The notes: generated by a model not told the origin, from the sequence alone. DNA of 44,190 bases from Clostridia bacterium (GCA_024693105.1 JAILLO010000082.1:1-44190); one strand, 5' to 3'; positions 9,401 through 18,500 are shown, counted from the first letter of the stretch. Program-made: numbers and translations.

Positions 9401-9912
9401 ATTCTGTACGGATACTCAGCATCAGGTGTAAAAACATCAATAATACCTCCGCGAACACTGAACTGTCCCGGTCCGTCTATCATCGCCTGACGCTCATACC
9501 CCATTCTGGAGAGCCTGTTTTTTATGTCGCCGGGATCCACCTCGTCACCGGTCGCAAAAAAAATTGCATTTTCGTCAAAAATCCTGCCGGGGGCAAGTCT
9601 TTTTACCGCAGACTCAGCCGGTGCTATAACAATGCAGTCTTCTCCGCTTCTGAGTGCCTTAAGGACTTTCATCCTCTGCAGTACGCTGTCATGATTCTTT
9701 GCCTCATAACGTATCAGTGTCTCGGACTCTGAAGGCAGGATATATATGTTTTTTTCCACAAAAAAAGACAAGTCCAAAGCCAGTCTTTTCGCTCGGATTT
9801 CCGAGGAAACAACAATAAGGCTTTGACCCTCTCCTTTTGCATCAATATTTGCCGCCACCGGCGCTACTCTGCTTTCGGAAATGCCCGAAATTCCTACAAC
9901 TCCCTTAGGCAT
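6421..9912 (-). CDS. mfd: Transcription-repair coupling factor Mfd
   Basis: A 1163-residue protein, full length for Mfd. The N-terminal UvrB-like module includes GYERQAMIDGPGQFSVRGGIIDVF. The central RNA-polymerase-interacting domain contains MRKGDYVVHENHGIAKFQGI. The helicase follows, with Walker A GDVGFGKTE near residue 650, the DEEQ box near 750 and SATPIPRTLH. The TRG-type motif region GRVGRSNKIAYTYL and a C-terminal UvrA-binding domain complete it. Mfd removes stalled RNA polymerase and recruits UvrA to lesions. GAGAGGAG precedes the ATG. Its place in a prs-pth-mfd run is a conserved Firmicutes arrangement; pth ends 27 bp upstream. Confidence 0.97.
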   Translation of the reverse strand: MPKGVVGISGISESRVAPVAANIDAKGEGQSLIVVSSEIRAKRLALDLSFFVEKNIYILPSESETLIRYEAKNHDSVLQRMKVLKALRSGEDCIVIAPAESAVKRLAPGRIFDENAIFFATGDEVDPGDIKNRLSRMGYERQAMIDGPGQFSVRGGIIDVFTPDAEYPYRIELFDTEIDSVRIFNPESQRSIENLRSVRIYPCVQLVREKEMFEAAAEKIEKEYGAQILKLERRLRSRLKKAAEESDNRSETDDEETEKLAKQIQTLTQRRDRLVEFAENETNLPLFENYLHYFYEKTEFIWDYMRNGQIMVDDPDRVCEALEVRSRELTEDFDLQVQRGFVIPRDFENYAGFEEFSGLYDGREAQGRKVYIFTPFQKKVKGVETFSELRSVISRQGIVFNGNMELFRQELKNYVRQNYTITIVCASSERIGNLREFLEHSQISGKIFFKIGELTQGMEFPEEKVCYIWDGDIFRNRRRSGKRRKKSAGQAISSFADMRKGDYVVHENHGIAKFQGIEQLTVQGVKRDYLKLKYAGEDVLYVPVEQMDIIQKYVGADGVVPKINRLSGGEWKKTKSKAKAAIAEMAQDLIELTAARQMTPGYAFEPDGEWQREFEDTFPYAETDDQLRSISEIKKDMEKPVAMDRLLCGDVGFGKTEVAARAMFKCVADGKQAAVLVPTTILANQHYYTLKERFEKFPFRVEVLSRFRSAKQQEVIVEKLKKGQIDLVIGTHRLLSEDVKFKDLGLLVIDEEQRFGVKHKEAIKQMRKNVDVLTLSATPIPRTLHMSMVGIRDMSLIEEPPLERYPVQTYVLEQDDELIKEALERELARGGQAFIVYNRVKGIRQVAEKIEELVPEANVAVGHGQMDEHSLENVMLSFINGETNVLVATTIVESGLDIPSANTMIVLDADCYGLSQLYQLRGRVGRSNKIAYTYLMYRKDKILSEVAEKRLRAIREFTEFGAGFRVAMKDLEIRGAGNLLGTAQSGHMMNIGYELYCKLVDDAVRALKGEIVNPDSEEALIEIGVTAYIPDRYISDEALKLQMYKKIAAIRNSGDEEEAVDELIDRFGEIPVETMNLLKVSRIRALAGKNCITRIYEAANKVMFEFAPDNPLKAESLARVIQNYGMKALYHSGKKSYLQILPKTKDKLTETVEVLELLAGDMI

Positions 9913-9939
9913 TTTTCTCCTCTCAAATGCGTTTTTTCC

Positions 9940-10647
9940 TTAAATCTGTTCAGATTCTTTTTTGCTTTCGCCTGCGTCTTTTTCAATTACCGGCGCTTCG
10001 TTTCCGTCTTCTGCAGCTGTCGTACTTTCAACTGCTTCTTTTGATATTTCATTGCTTTCGCGTGTTTCTTTTTTCTCTTTTTTGTTTGGCCTTATATTGT
10101 ATTCATTCATGGCCTTTTCGACGCCTTTTTCAACTATGCATGCCGCTGCCGCAGCTGCACGTGTACAGGCATCCTCAAGAAGAGGGACTTCAGCTTTTGT
10201 AAAGCCTCCTATAACAAAATCCACAAGGTCGCCTTTTCTCTCCTGTCCGATTCCTATACGTATCCTCGGAAAGTTATCATCCTGAAGATCGTAAATAACA
10301 GAACGCATGCCGTTATGTGTACCTGCACTTCCTTTTTTTCTCACACGAATAGACCCCAGAGGAGTATCCAAATCATCATATATCACGATGAGATTTTCGA
10401 TGTCTTCCTTATAGAAATTTATCACTTCCCTCACCGAGTTTCCGGAAAGATTCATGTAAGTCTGGGGTTTAACAAGAAGGACCTTGTGGCCGGAGATGAA
10501 ACCTTCTCCGACCAGGGCCTTGAATTTAATTTTGTTGACTTTTATGTCAAATTTTTCGGCAAGAAGATCCAGGGTAATAAAGCCCATATTGTGTCTGGTA
10601 TTTTCATATTTTTTCCCCGGATTTCCAAGCCCGACTATAATATACAT
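9940..10647 (-). CDS. pth: Peptidyl-tRNA hydrolase with acidic C-terminal tail
   Basis: A 235-residue Pth. The catalytic core occupies roughly residues 1-187: VGLGNPGKKYENTRHNMGF with the catalytic His, KPQTYMNLSG, and GSAGTHNGMRSV. It releases tRNA from prematurely dropped peptidyl-tRNAs. Typical bacterial enzymes are 185-200 residues. Here about 45 extra C-terminal residues, rich in Glu, Lys and Ser, follow the NIRPNKKEKKE region and look disordered. The gene lies 25 bp after prs and 27 bp before mfd, consistent with one transcript. The tail could be a lineage-specific extension; no frameshift is apparent. Confidence 0.95.
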   Translation of the reverse strand: MYIIVGLGNPGKKYENTRHNMGFITLDLLAEKFDIKVNKIKFKALVGEGFISGHKVLLVKPQTYMNLSGNSVREVINFYKEDIENLIVIYDDLDTPLGSIRVRKKGSAGTHNGMRSVIYDLQDDNFPRIRIGIGQERKGDLVDFVIGGFTKAEVPLLEDACTRAAAAAACIVEKGVEKAMNEYNIRPNKKEKKETRESNEISKEAVESTTAAEDGNEAPVIEKDAGESKKESEQI

Positions 10648-10672
10648 CCGATAATTCTCTTTTCACGCAATA

Positions 10673-11623
10673 TTAATCAAACAGCTTGCTGACGGATTCA
10701 TTACTGTGAATTCTCGTCATCGCTTCAGCAAACAGAGGTGCCACGGAAAGCATGGTCATCTTTGCTATTTTCTTTTCTTCCGGAACAGGAATAGTGTTAA
10801 GAAGAATCAGTTCGCTTATAGCGGAATTTTCAATTCTTTCAATTGCAGGACCGGAAAGTACGGCGTGTGTCGCTGCCGCAAAAACATCCTTTGCGCCAAG
10901 GTTCTTGAGTGCATTTGCCGCATTTGTAATAGTTCCTGCCGTATCTATCATGTCATCGACAAGAATGCAGTTCTTGCCTTCGATATTTCCGATGATGTTC
11001 ATAATTTCGCTCTTGTTAGGTTCAGGTCTTCTCTTGTCAACAATTGCAATCGGGCAGTTGAGATACTGTGCAACGTTTCTTGCCCTTGTAACGCTTCCGT
11101 GATCCGGTGAAACAACAACAATATCATCAAGCTTCTTTTCAAGAAAATGTTTTACGATAACAGGCATTCCCAGAAGATGGTCTACCGGAATATCAAAATA
11201 TCCCTGAATCTGCGCTGCGTGAAGGTCCATTGTAACTACCCTGTCTGCGCCTGCGGCAACAATCAGATCCGCAACAAGCTTCGATGTGATAGGATCTCTT
11301 GCCTTTGCTTTTCTGTCCTGCCTTGCATATCCGTAGTACGGAATTACCGCATTGATACGGCCGGCAGAAGCTCGCTTCATTGCATCAATCATTATAAGCA
11401 GTTCCATAAGATTGTTGTTCACCGAATTGCAGGTAGACTGAATAATGTAGCAGTCAACTCCTCTTACCGTCTCTGCAAGATTTACCGAAATTTCACCGTC
11501 GCTAAAGGTTGCTACCGTTGCTTTTCCGAGAGGCTTGCCCATTATCGAAGCAATTTCCTCCGCCAGCGCACGGTTTGAGTTTCCTGCAAATACCTTGTAA
11601 TCCGCGAAAATACTGTTTTTCAT
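10673..11623 (-). CDS. prs: Ribose-phosphate pyrophosphokinase (PRPP synthetase)
   Basis: A 316-residue class I PRPP synthase of normal length. It makes PRPP from ribose 5-phosphate and ATP for nucleotide, histidine and tryptophan synthesis. Visible motifs are the FSDGEISV loop, [18 protein letters not shown] with the ATP-binding flexible loop, [13 protein letters not shown], and the PRPP-binding [13 protein letters not shown] near residue 220. AAAGGAG lies upstream of the ATG. In Bacillus prs follows glmU (gcaD), and the same order holds here although glmU has lost its first half. PRPP is also the effector of PurR, whose gene lies about 2.4 kb away on the other strand. Confidence 0.97.
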   Translation of the reverse strand: MKNSIFADYKVFAGNSNRALAEEIASIMGKPLGKATVATFSDGEISVNLAETVRGVDCYIIQSTCNSVNNNLMELLIMIDAMKRASAGRINAVIPYYGYARQDRKAKARDPITSKLVADLIVAAGADRVVTMDLHAAQIQGYFDIPVDHLLGMPVIVKHFLEKKLDDIVVVSPDHGSVTRARNVAQYLNCPIAIVDKRRPEPNKSEIMNIIGNIEGKNCILVDDMIDTAGTITNAANALKNLGAKDVFAAATHAVLSGPAIERIENSAISELILLNTIPVPEEKKIAKMTMLSVAPLFAEAMTRIHSNESVSKLFD

Positions 11624-11689
11624 CTGTCAAACTCCTTTTTTTAATAATCGTGGAAAAATTAATTCACTATATGATATCATGCGATATTT

Positions 11690-12385
11690 TTATCTTGATT
11701 TAATCAGGCCGCGTCTTGCCACCCAGCCTTCAATAACTCTTGCTTTTGCTCTTGCAACACAAAGCGATCCCTTCGGAACAGTTGTCGTAACTGTGCTTCC
11801 TGCTGCGATATATGAGCCTTCTTCAACAGTTACAGGTGAAACGAGGTTTGTATTGCATCCTACAAATGCACCGTCTCCGACAGTTGTACGATACTTGTGT
11901 GAACCGTCGTAATTAACAAATACAACGCCGCATCCAAGGTTAACTTCGCTTCCGACATCCGCATCTCCGATATATGTAAGATGTGAAGCCTTTGAACCGT
12001 TGCCGAATGAAGAATTCTTAATTTCGACGAAATCTCCGATCTTGCAGTGGTCGCCCACCTTGCTGTTCGGTCTCATATATGCAAACGGTCCCACCTTTGT
12101 TTCGCAGCCGACGCTGCTCTCAAGGATAACCGAGCTTTGAACCTCCGTGCCGTCGCCGATAACAGAATCCTTAATCCTTGTGTTCTGTGTAATAGTAACG
12201 TTTTTGCCGATTTTTGTGTTGCCTTCAAGAGTTACGCAAGGTCCGATTTTTGTTCCTTCGCCAATCTCAACACTTTCATCTATATATGCGCTGCGAAGGT
12301 CGGTAAAAATAACGCCCTTCTGCATATGTGCGATGTTTATTTCCATTCTTTTCTTTTCAATCTGTTCATATTCTTCAAAAGTCAT
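11690..12385 (-). CDS. glmU: GlmU acetyltransferase domain only (no uridyltransferase domain)
   Basis: A 231-residue protein corresponding to the C-terminal half of GlmU. It starts in the linker helix (EINIAHMQKGV resembles the GlmU linker) and continues as a left-handed beta-helix of hexapeptide repeats. The acetyl-transfer site residues are present: KASHLTYIGDA with the catalytic-type His, then VNYDGSHKY and GDGAFVGCNTNLVSPV. Standard bacterial GlmU is about 450-460 residues with an N-terminal UDP-GlcNAc pyrophosphorylase domain that is wholly absent. AAGGAAAGGAAG precedes the ATG, and only 78 bp separate it from murC, so there is no room for the missing domain. It probably acetylates glucosamine-1-phosphate; the uridyltransferase must be elsewhere. 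Confidence 0.85.
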   Translation of the reverse strand: MTFEEYEQIEKKRMEINIAHMQKGVIFTDLRSAYIDESVEIGEGTKIGPCVTLEGNTKIGKNVTITQNTRIKDSVIGDGTEVQSSVILESSVGCETKVGPFAYMRPNSKVGDHCKIGDFVEIKNSSFGNGSKASHLTYIGDADVGSEVNLGCGVVFVNYDGSHKYRTTVGDGAFVGCNTNLVSPVTVEEGSYIAAGSTVTTTVPKGSLCVARAKARVIEGWVARRGLIKSR

Positions 12386-12463
12386 TTTTTCTTCCTTTCC
12401 TTAATCATAACATCAATAACCTGCATCAAACCGCATCCGTCGAAATCCGGCCGTCCGCCTCCG

Positions 12464-13873
12464 TCACTTTCTGTTTCCTGCGTCAAACTCCAGAATCATT
12501 TCACCGATTCTGTTGATGTCGCCGGCTCCCATAGTCAAAACAATGTCTCCGGGCTTGGCTTTTTCATGCACGAATCTTGCGATTTCCTCAAAAGACTCAA
12601 AATAATAAGCTTCTTTTTCGGGATGGTTCTTTTTGATTTCGTCTATAAGAGACTTTGAACTTATCTTGTAAATGTTCTTTTCTCTTGCAGCATAAATCTC
12701 TGCCATGACAACAACATCGGCAGCATCAAAGGCCTCCGAAAATTCATTGAACAATGCCAGAGTTCTTGTGTATGTGTGCGGCTGGAAAAGACACCACAGT
12801 TTTTCGTGCGGAACGTTTGCAGCTGCTGCAAGGGTCGCCTTTATCTCAGTCGGATGATGTGCGTAATCGTCTATTATTTTGATTCCGCTTCCTGTTGTGC
12901 CGACAAAATCAAAACGTCTTTGTGTTCCCTTGTAGCCTTCAAGCGTCTTCCTGATGTCCTCAGTATCGATACCGAGCTCACGAGTGCACGCAAAAGCGGC
13001 AAGCGCATTAAGAATATTGTGCTCGCCCGGAATGCCAAGCTGAATTCGGCATAATTTCTCCGTTTTGTGATAAACGTCAAATCCCGGCATACCGCTGCTG
13101 TTGAAGACAATGTCTCCCGCGTGGTAAGTACAACCGTCGCTCAGGCCGAAAGTAATAACGTTCTTTCTGCTTTTGATAACGCTTTTCACAAACGGATTGG
13201 CGTCATAAGCAATAATGCATCCGCCATCGGGAACAAGTCCCGCAAATTTGTTAAAAGAGCTTACGATATGTTCGATATCCTTGAAATAATCAAGATGATC
13301 CGAATCAATATTCAAAATGATTTCTATCCGCGGGCGAAGCTGCAGAAAGCTGTCTCTGTATTCGCAGGCCTCCGTAACAAAATACTCGCTGTCGCCGACG
13401 CTTACATTGCCCCCGATTTCCGGAAGATTTCCTCCTACAAGAATGGTAGGGCTGCAGTCTGCATGACGCAGTATCAGCGAAATCATTGAAGTTGTCGTCG
13501 TTTTTCCGTGTGTTCCGGAAATTGCGATGCTCTTTTCGTGCTCCTGCATGAGAAGACCGAGAATCTGCGCCCTTGAGGCGGTAGGAATCCCGAGTTCATG
13601 CGCTCTGACGATTTCAGGATTGTCCGGAGCGATGGCTGCGGAATAAACAACCAGGTCTGCTCCTTCCACATTTTTTGCTCTGTGCCCGAGATAAATGTAG
13701 GCACCGCTCTTCATAAGTTTGTCAGTCATGTAGCTTTCTTTCATATCCGAGCCGGTGACTGTTTTTCCGCGTTGCAGAAGAATCTCGGCGATAGCCGAAA
13801 GGCCGATGCCGCCTATCCCTATGCAATGGATATGTTCAAGTTCCGAAAGATTAATCAACTTCGTTTCCTCCAT
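12464..13873 (-). CDS. murC: UDP-N-acetylmuramate--L-alanine ligase
   Basis: A 469-residue Mur ligase of normal length that adds the first L-Ala to UDP-MurNAc. It has the N-terminal nucleotide-binding loop CIGIGGIGLSAIAE, the ATP P-loop GTHGKTTTTSM near residues 120-130, and DDYAHHPTE and FQPHTYTRT characteristic of MurC. The ATG at 13873 has only AAAG before it, whereas GGAGGAAACGAAG overlaps the first codons and is ideally placed for the TTG at 13858 (residue 6), so the protein may start there. A TGATATAAT extended -10 lies at 13891-13896. It heads the murC-glmU-prs-pth-mfd run and is divergent from purR. Confidence 0.95.
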   Translation of the reverse strand: MEETKLINLSELEHIHCIGIGGIGLSAIAEILLQRGKTVTGSDMKESYMTDKLMKSGAYIYLGHRAKNVEGADLVVYSAAIAPDNPEIVRAHELGIPTASRAQILGLLMQEHEKSIAISGTHGKTTTTSMISLILRHADCSPTILVGGNLPEIGGNVSVGDSEYFVTEACEYRDSFLQLRPRIEIILNIDSDHLDYFKDIEHIVSSFNKFAGLVPDGGCIIAYDANPFVKSVIKSRKNVITFGLSDGCTYHAGDIVFNSSGMPGFDVYHKTEKLCRIQLGIPGEHNILNALAAFACTRELGIDTEDIRKTLEGYKGTQRRFDFVGTTGSGIKIIDDYAHHPTEIKATLAAAANVPHEKLWCLFQPHTYTRTLALFNEFSEAFDAADVVVMAEIYAAREKNIYKISSKSLIDEIKKNHPEKEAYYFESFEEIARFVHEKAKPGDIVLTMGAGDINRIGEMILEFDAGNRK

Positions 13874-13890
13874 CTTTAGTCATACGAACA

Positions 13891-13899
13891 CATTATATC
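13891..13899 (-). promoter_or_regulatory. Extended -10 promoter of murC
   Basis: Minus strand TGATATAAT (hexamer 13891-13896). The best -35-like TTGATT is 19 bp upstream, so recognition probably depends on the extended -10. Confidence 0.5.
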
Positions 13900-13990
13900 A
13901 CAAAATAGAATTCATAAATCAAAAAAATTGTGATTTATACAAGCTTTCAAAAAGTATTTTTCCCCCCCTTTAAAAAGTGTCCGGGCGCTA

Positions 13991-14019
13991 TTGACCTTTT
14001 GTCAAAAAACGAATATTAT
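13991..14019 (+). promoter_or_regulatory. Sigma-A promoter of purR with overlapping inverted repeat
   Basis: TTGACC (13991-13996), 17-bp spacer, TATTAT (14014-14019). The -35 is part of an inverted repeat TTGAC-N5-GTCAA (13991-14005), a possible operator. Confidence 0.65.
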
Positions 14020-14066
14020 ATATTGGATAGTAAATATTGTTCGTGTTTTGGGAAGGATTGAAACTA

Positions 14067-14876
14067 ATGAAAAGAATACACAGAGTAAGTGCAATTATCA
14101 AAATATTGTCTGATTCACCAAACAAGGTTTTTTCGCTCAAGCAGTTCTGTGAATCGTTCGATGCCGCAAAATCAAGCATAAGCGAAGATCTCCAGGCCGC
14201 AAAGGAAGTCCTTGAGCAGCTTAAGCTCGGAATCATAGAAACTATGCCCGGTGCTGCAGGTGGCGTGAAATTCATTCCTTATATATCGGACGAAGCGATA
14301 CGCGAACTTCAGTCCGAGCTCTGCGAACGTCTTTCCGACAGCAGCCGTATACTCGGCGGCGGCTTTCTTTATACATCAGACCTTATGTTCGACTCTGCCC
14401 TTGTGAAAAGAGTTGCAACCGTATTTGCGAGAAAATTTCAAAACTGCGGTGCGGACTATGTTACCACCATTGAGACAAAAGGAATTCCGGTTGCCTCGAT
14501 GACAGCCTACATGCTGAATCTGCCGCTTGTTGTCATCAGGCGCGAAACAAAGGTCAGCGAAGGTTCCACCGTCAGCATAAATTACTTTTCCGGTTCGTAT
14601 GACAGAGTTCAGAAGATGTCAATCGCCAAAAGGGCCGTTACGCCAAAGTCAAAGGCAATTATCATTGACGACTTCATGAGAGCCGGAGGCAGTCTCAAGG
14701 GAATATCCGAAATTCTTTCGGAATTTGAAATAGAAGTTGTCGGTACAGGCGTTGTTATAGCTGCTGTTGAGCCTGAAATAAAGAAACTCGAAAGCTACTG
14801 TCCGCTGCTTTATCTGGGCAAAGTCAACGAAACCGAAAAGACCATAAATGTATTTGCAAACGAGTCAATATTCTGA
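14067..14876 (+). CDS. purR: PurR-type purine repressor (phosphoribosyltransferase fold)
   Basis: A 269-residue Bacillus-type PurR, unrelated to the LacI-type E. coli PurR. The N-terminal winged helix (about 1-75) begins MKRIHRVSAIIKILSDSPNK. The C-terminal phosphoribosyltransferase-like domain carries the PRPP motif AIIIDDFMRAGGSLKG near residue 200. In Bacillus, PRPP releases it from PurBox operators. AAGGAT precedes the ATG at 14067, and a longer frame from 14037 lacks a ribosome binding site. It is followed by a strong terminator and then spoVG. The neighbouring prs makes its effector. No clear PurBox was found in this window. Confidence 0.92.
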   Translation: MKRIHRVSAIIKILSDSPNKVFSLKQFCESFDAAKSSISEDLQAAKEVLEQLKLGIIETMPGAAGGVKFIPYISDEAIRELQSELCERLSDSSRILGGGFLYTSDLMFDSALVKRVATVFARKFQNCGADYVTTIETKGIPVASMTAYMLNLPLVVIRRETKVSEGSTVSINYFSGSYDRVQKMSIAKRAVTPKSKAIIIDDFMRAGGSLKGISEILSEFEIEVVGTGVVIAAVEPEIKKLESYCPLLYLGKVNETEKTINVFANESIF

Positions 14877-14883
14877 TGCCACA

Positions 14884-14916
14884 AACTGCCGGTGCTTCTG
14901 CCTTCCGGCAGTTTTT
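14884..14916 (+). terminator. Terminator after purR
   Basis: Perfect 9-bp stem AACTGCCGG (14884-14892) / CCGGCAGTT (14905-14913) with a 12-base loop and a T run to 14916. Confidence 0.9.
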
Positions 14917-14968
14917 AACGTCTGCCGTGCATTGTCTTCAAAATAGTCAGATTTTTTTAAAAAAAGAC

Positions 14969-14997
14969 TTGTTAAAAAATTCTGTATCTTGTATAAT
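14969..14997 (+). promoter_or_regulatory. Promoter of spoVG
   Basis: TTGTTA (14969-14974), 17-bp spacer, TATAAT (14992-14997). A good sigma-A match, about 70 bp before the start codon. Confidence 0.75.
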
Positions 14998-15066
14998 AAT
15001 GTCAAATGTGCTTGATTTAGCAAACATGCATACGCAGTACAGCGCGAAAGGGTGGTGTCACAAATT

Positions 15067-15345
15067 ATGAACATAACTGATGTTAGAGTTAGAAAAGTTA
15101 ACGACGAAGGAAAGATGAAAGCAGTAGTATCCATTACTTTCGATGACGAATTCGTAGTACACGATATCAAAATCATCGAAGGACAGAACGGGCTGTTTAT
15201 TGCTATGCCTAGCAGAAAGATGGGCGAAGGCGATTTCAGGGATATCGCACATCCGCTTGTTTCCGAAACAAGAAACAAGATCAAGGAAGCTATCTTCAAG
15301 GAATACGAAAAAGCGCTTGAGGAAAAGGACTCCAAGGAAGCTTAG
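15067..15345 (+). CDS. spoVG: SpoVG RNA/DNA-binding regulator
   Basis: A 92-residue SpoVG starting [11 protein letters not shown], with the conserved VHDIKIIEG and [11 protein letters not shown] and DFRDIAHP. SpoVG is a small nucleic-acid-binding regulator that affects septation, sporulation and virulence genes and occurs also in non-sporulating Firmicutes, so it does not prove sporulation. The start at 15067 has GGGTGGTG upstream; the frame extends 5 codons further but without a better signal. It has its own promoter and terminator. In Bacillus purR-yabJ-spoVG-glmU-prs are co-directional; here purR and spoVG are kept together but opposed to glmU-prs, and yabJ is missing. Confidence 0.95.
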   Translation: MNITDVRVRKVNDEGKMKAVVSITFDDEFVVHDIKIIEGQNGLFIAMPSRKMGEGDFRDIAHPLVSETRNKIKEAIFKEYEKALEEKDSKEA

Positions 15346-15434
15346 TTCGCATACGGCTTTTATTTCATTCAACATATGTTAACACTTTATGATTTTGATT
15401 ACGTTGTGAGCAAGATCATGTTTGAAATCCTTTT

Positions 15435-15462
15435 GGCGCCGGTTTTACCGGCGTCTTTTTTT
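15435..15462 (+). terminator. Terminator after spoVG
   Basis: Stem GGCGCCGG (15435-15442) / CCGGCGTC (15448-15455) with loop TTTTA and seven T residues. Confidence 0.92.
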
Positions 15463-15525
15463 GCGTGCATTTTCGGGCAGCGGTCCGATACCGCAAAAGG
15501 ACGGGTTCGCGGATTTGTCCGCATA

Positions 15526-15565
15526 CAAAAACGGGACTTCGCAGGCGCATGCCTTCGAAGTCCCG
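15526..15565 (-). terminator. Terminator after ileS
   Basis: Minus strand: stem CGGGACTTCG (15565-15556) / CGAAGTCCCG (15541-15532) with an inner GGC-GCAT/GCGC-GCC extension, then TTTTTG. A second small hairpin (GCGGA/TCCGC) follows. Confidence 0.9.
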
Positions 15566-15578
15566 CTCATGCGGAAGA

Positions 15579-18500
15579 TTAAACTCTTTCTACCGCAATT
15601 CCGCTCTTATGACCGTTTAAATCAAATGTATCAAGTCCGCTCTTCTTTGCGATTTCCACCGCAAGAGTTTCCTTCATAATATATTCTTTGTACTTTTCAA
15701 CCGCTGCCATTACCTCTTCGTCAGTATCAACAAAGATTTTGATATTGTCCATCATTTCAAAATCATGCTGCTTTCTGAGCTGCTGAACCTTTGAAACAAG
15801 TTCTCTTGCAAGGCCTTCCTGTACAAGCTCTTCGGTAACCGCAGTATCAAGGATAGTGAAGATGTTGTTTTCCATTGCAACCGCAAAGCCTTCCTTTGCG
15901 TCGATTCTTACATCTACAAATTCCTTTGTAATATCAAAGGTTTCACCGTCAACATCAAGCTTGACTGATTCGTTCTTCTCGAGTTCTGCGGCAAACTCTG
16001 CAGGATTCTGCTTTGCAAGGGCTCCCGCAAAGCTCTTGATCTTCTTTCCGAGAACAGGGCCTGCAGTTCTGAAGTTCGGCTTGAGGCTGAAATTCATGTA
16101 TTTGTCGAGGTCTTTTTCAAAAACAACCTTCTTGACGTTGAGTTCTTCCATAATAAGAGGCGTCAGATCGGAGATAAGGCTCTCATACTTTCCGTCCACA
16201 AGGATTTCTCCGAGCGGCTGGCGAACCTTGATCTTTTCCTTTTCTCTTGTTCCTCTTCCAAGCGCAACAAGATCACGCACGAGGTCCATTCTTTCTTCTA
16301 CTGCCTCATCGACAAGCGATTCGTCTGCCTTCGGGAAGTGTGCTACATGAACTGTATCCTCACCTGTCAGGTTTACGTACATTTCGTCTGAAATAAACGG
16401 AGCTATAGGCGCAATCAGCTTTGTCACGCCTACAAGCACTTCATATGTAGTCAGATATACGCTCTTCTTGTCGGTGCTCATGCCGTCTGCATAGAATCTG
16501 CGGCGTGCACGGCGGATGTACCAGTTTGACAGATCTTCGTTGACAAAATCGGTAATCTTCTTGACTGTTCTCATATGGTCGTAGTGGTCCATTTCGTAAG
16601 TTACATCTCTTACGAGTTTGTTGTACTTGCTGATGATCCATCTGTCGAGCTCAGGTCTTTGCGCATACGGAACTTCAAGCTTGTCAGGCTGTACATTGTC
16701 CTGATTTGAATAAAGAACAAAGAAGTTGTATACGTTTTTCAGCGTTCCGAAGAACTTGCTTACAACGTCCACAAGTCCGTCCTCGTCAAATTTTGTAGGT
16801 GACCATGCAGGCGAAACGGAAAGCAGATACCATCTTGTGGCATCGGCGCCGTACTTGTCAAACAGACCGAACGGATCCACGGTGTTTCCGACGTGCTTAC
16901 TCATCTTCTTGCCCTCGCGGTCAAGAATGAGGTCATTAACAAGAACATTTTTGTAAGGTGCTTTTCCTGTGATAATTGTGGAAACCGCCATCAGTGAATA
17001 GAACCATCCGCGTGTCTGGTCGATACCTTCACAGATAAAATCGGCAGGGAACAGCTCATCAAAACGTTCCTTGTTTTCAAACGGATAATGCCACTGTGCA
17101 AACGGCATTGCTCCGGAGTCAAACCAGCAGTCCATAACTTCCGGAATACGCGTCATTGTCTTGCCGCAGTGAGGGCATTTCATATGAACGTCGTCAACAT
17201 ACGGACGATGCAGCTCAATGTTTTCGTCGATGTCCTCTATAGCCTTTTCAACAAGCTCCTTCCTTGAGCCTGCGCATTCAAGATGGCCGCACTCGCAGCG
17301 CCAGATAGGAATAGGAGTTCCCCAGTATCTGTTTCTTGAAATAGCCCAATCCTTAACGTCTTCAATCCAGTTTCCGAAACGTTTTTCTCCGACGAAGTCA
17401 GGGAACCAGTTAACAGTATTGTTGTTTGCCACAAGCTCGTCTCTGAGCTTTGTCATTTCAATATACCATGACGGCTTTGCATAATATACAAGCGGCGTTC
17501 CGCATCTCCAGCAGTGCGGATAGTTGTGGCTGATTTTTTCCTTTGCATAGATCTTGTTTTCCTGTGCAAGCCATTTGATGATTTCAACATCAAGGCCTTC
17601 CTCCATTATGAATCTGCCTGCCCAAGGTGTTGCCGTATATTTTCCTTCTTCATCTACAGGATTGCAGTAAACGAGATTGTATTTTCTTCCTGTCTGATAG
17701 TCGTCTTCACCGAATGCCGGAGCTGTATGAACGATTCCGGTACCGTCTTCTGTCGAAACGTAATCATTGCATGTAACGATAAAAGCCTTCTGGTCAGGTC
17801 TCGGATTTATTTCACAAAACGGCATAAGCTGTTCATATTCCATAAACTCGAGGTCTTTACCCTTCATCTCCTCAACGACTTCGTAATTTCCGGCTCCGAG
17901 AACCTTCTCCGCAAGCGCCTTTCCTATGTAGAAATAATTGCCCGCGTCGTCGCCCTCAAGCATTTTTACCTTTACATAATCAAGGTCACCGCCTACAGTC
18001 AGAGCAACGTTTGCCGCAAGTGTCCATGCAGTGGTTGTCCATGCGAGGAAATATTCGTTTTCCGTTCCCTTCCTTTTGAACTTGGCTGTAATTGTGATAA
18101 CCTTTACATCCTTATAGCCTTGCGCAACCTCATGGGATGCAAGCGCAGTTCCGCATCTCGGGCAGTAAGGAACAATTTTGAAGCCCTCATATACAAGGCC
18201 TTTTTTGAAAGCTTCATTGATAATCCACCAGCCCGTTTCTATATAATCATTGTTGAGTGTGATATACGGATCGTCCATGTCGCAAAGATAGCCCATGCGG
18301 TCGGACATTTCTCTCCACAGTCCTGTATAAGTGAATACCGATTCTTTACACTTTTCGTTGAACTTTTTGATTCCGTATGCTTCTATATCCTGCTTTCCGC
18401 TGAAGCCGAGCTGCTTCTCAACTTCGATTTCAACAGGAAGTCCGTGAGTATCCCAGCCGGCCTTTCTTTTAACCTGGAAGCCCTGCATTGTCTTGTATCT

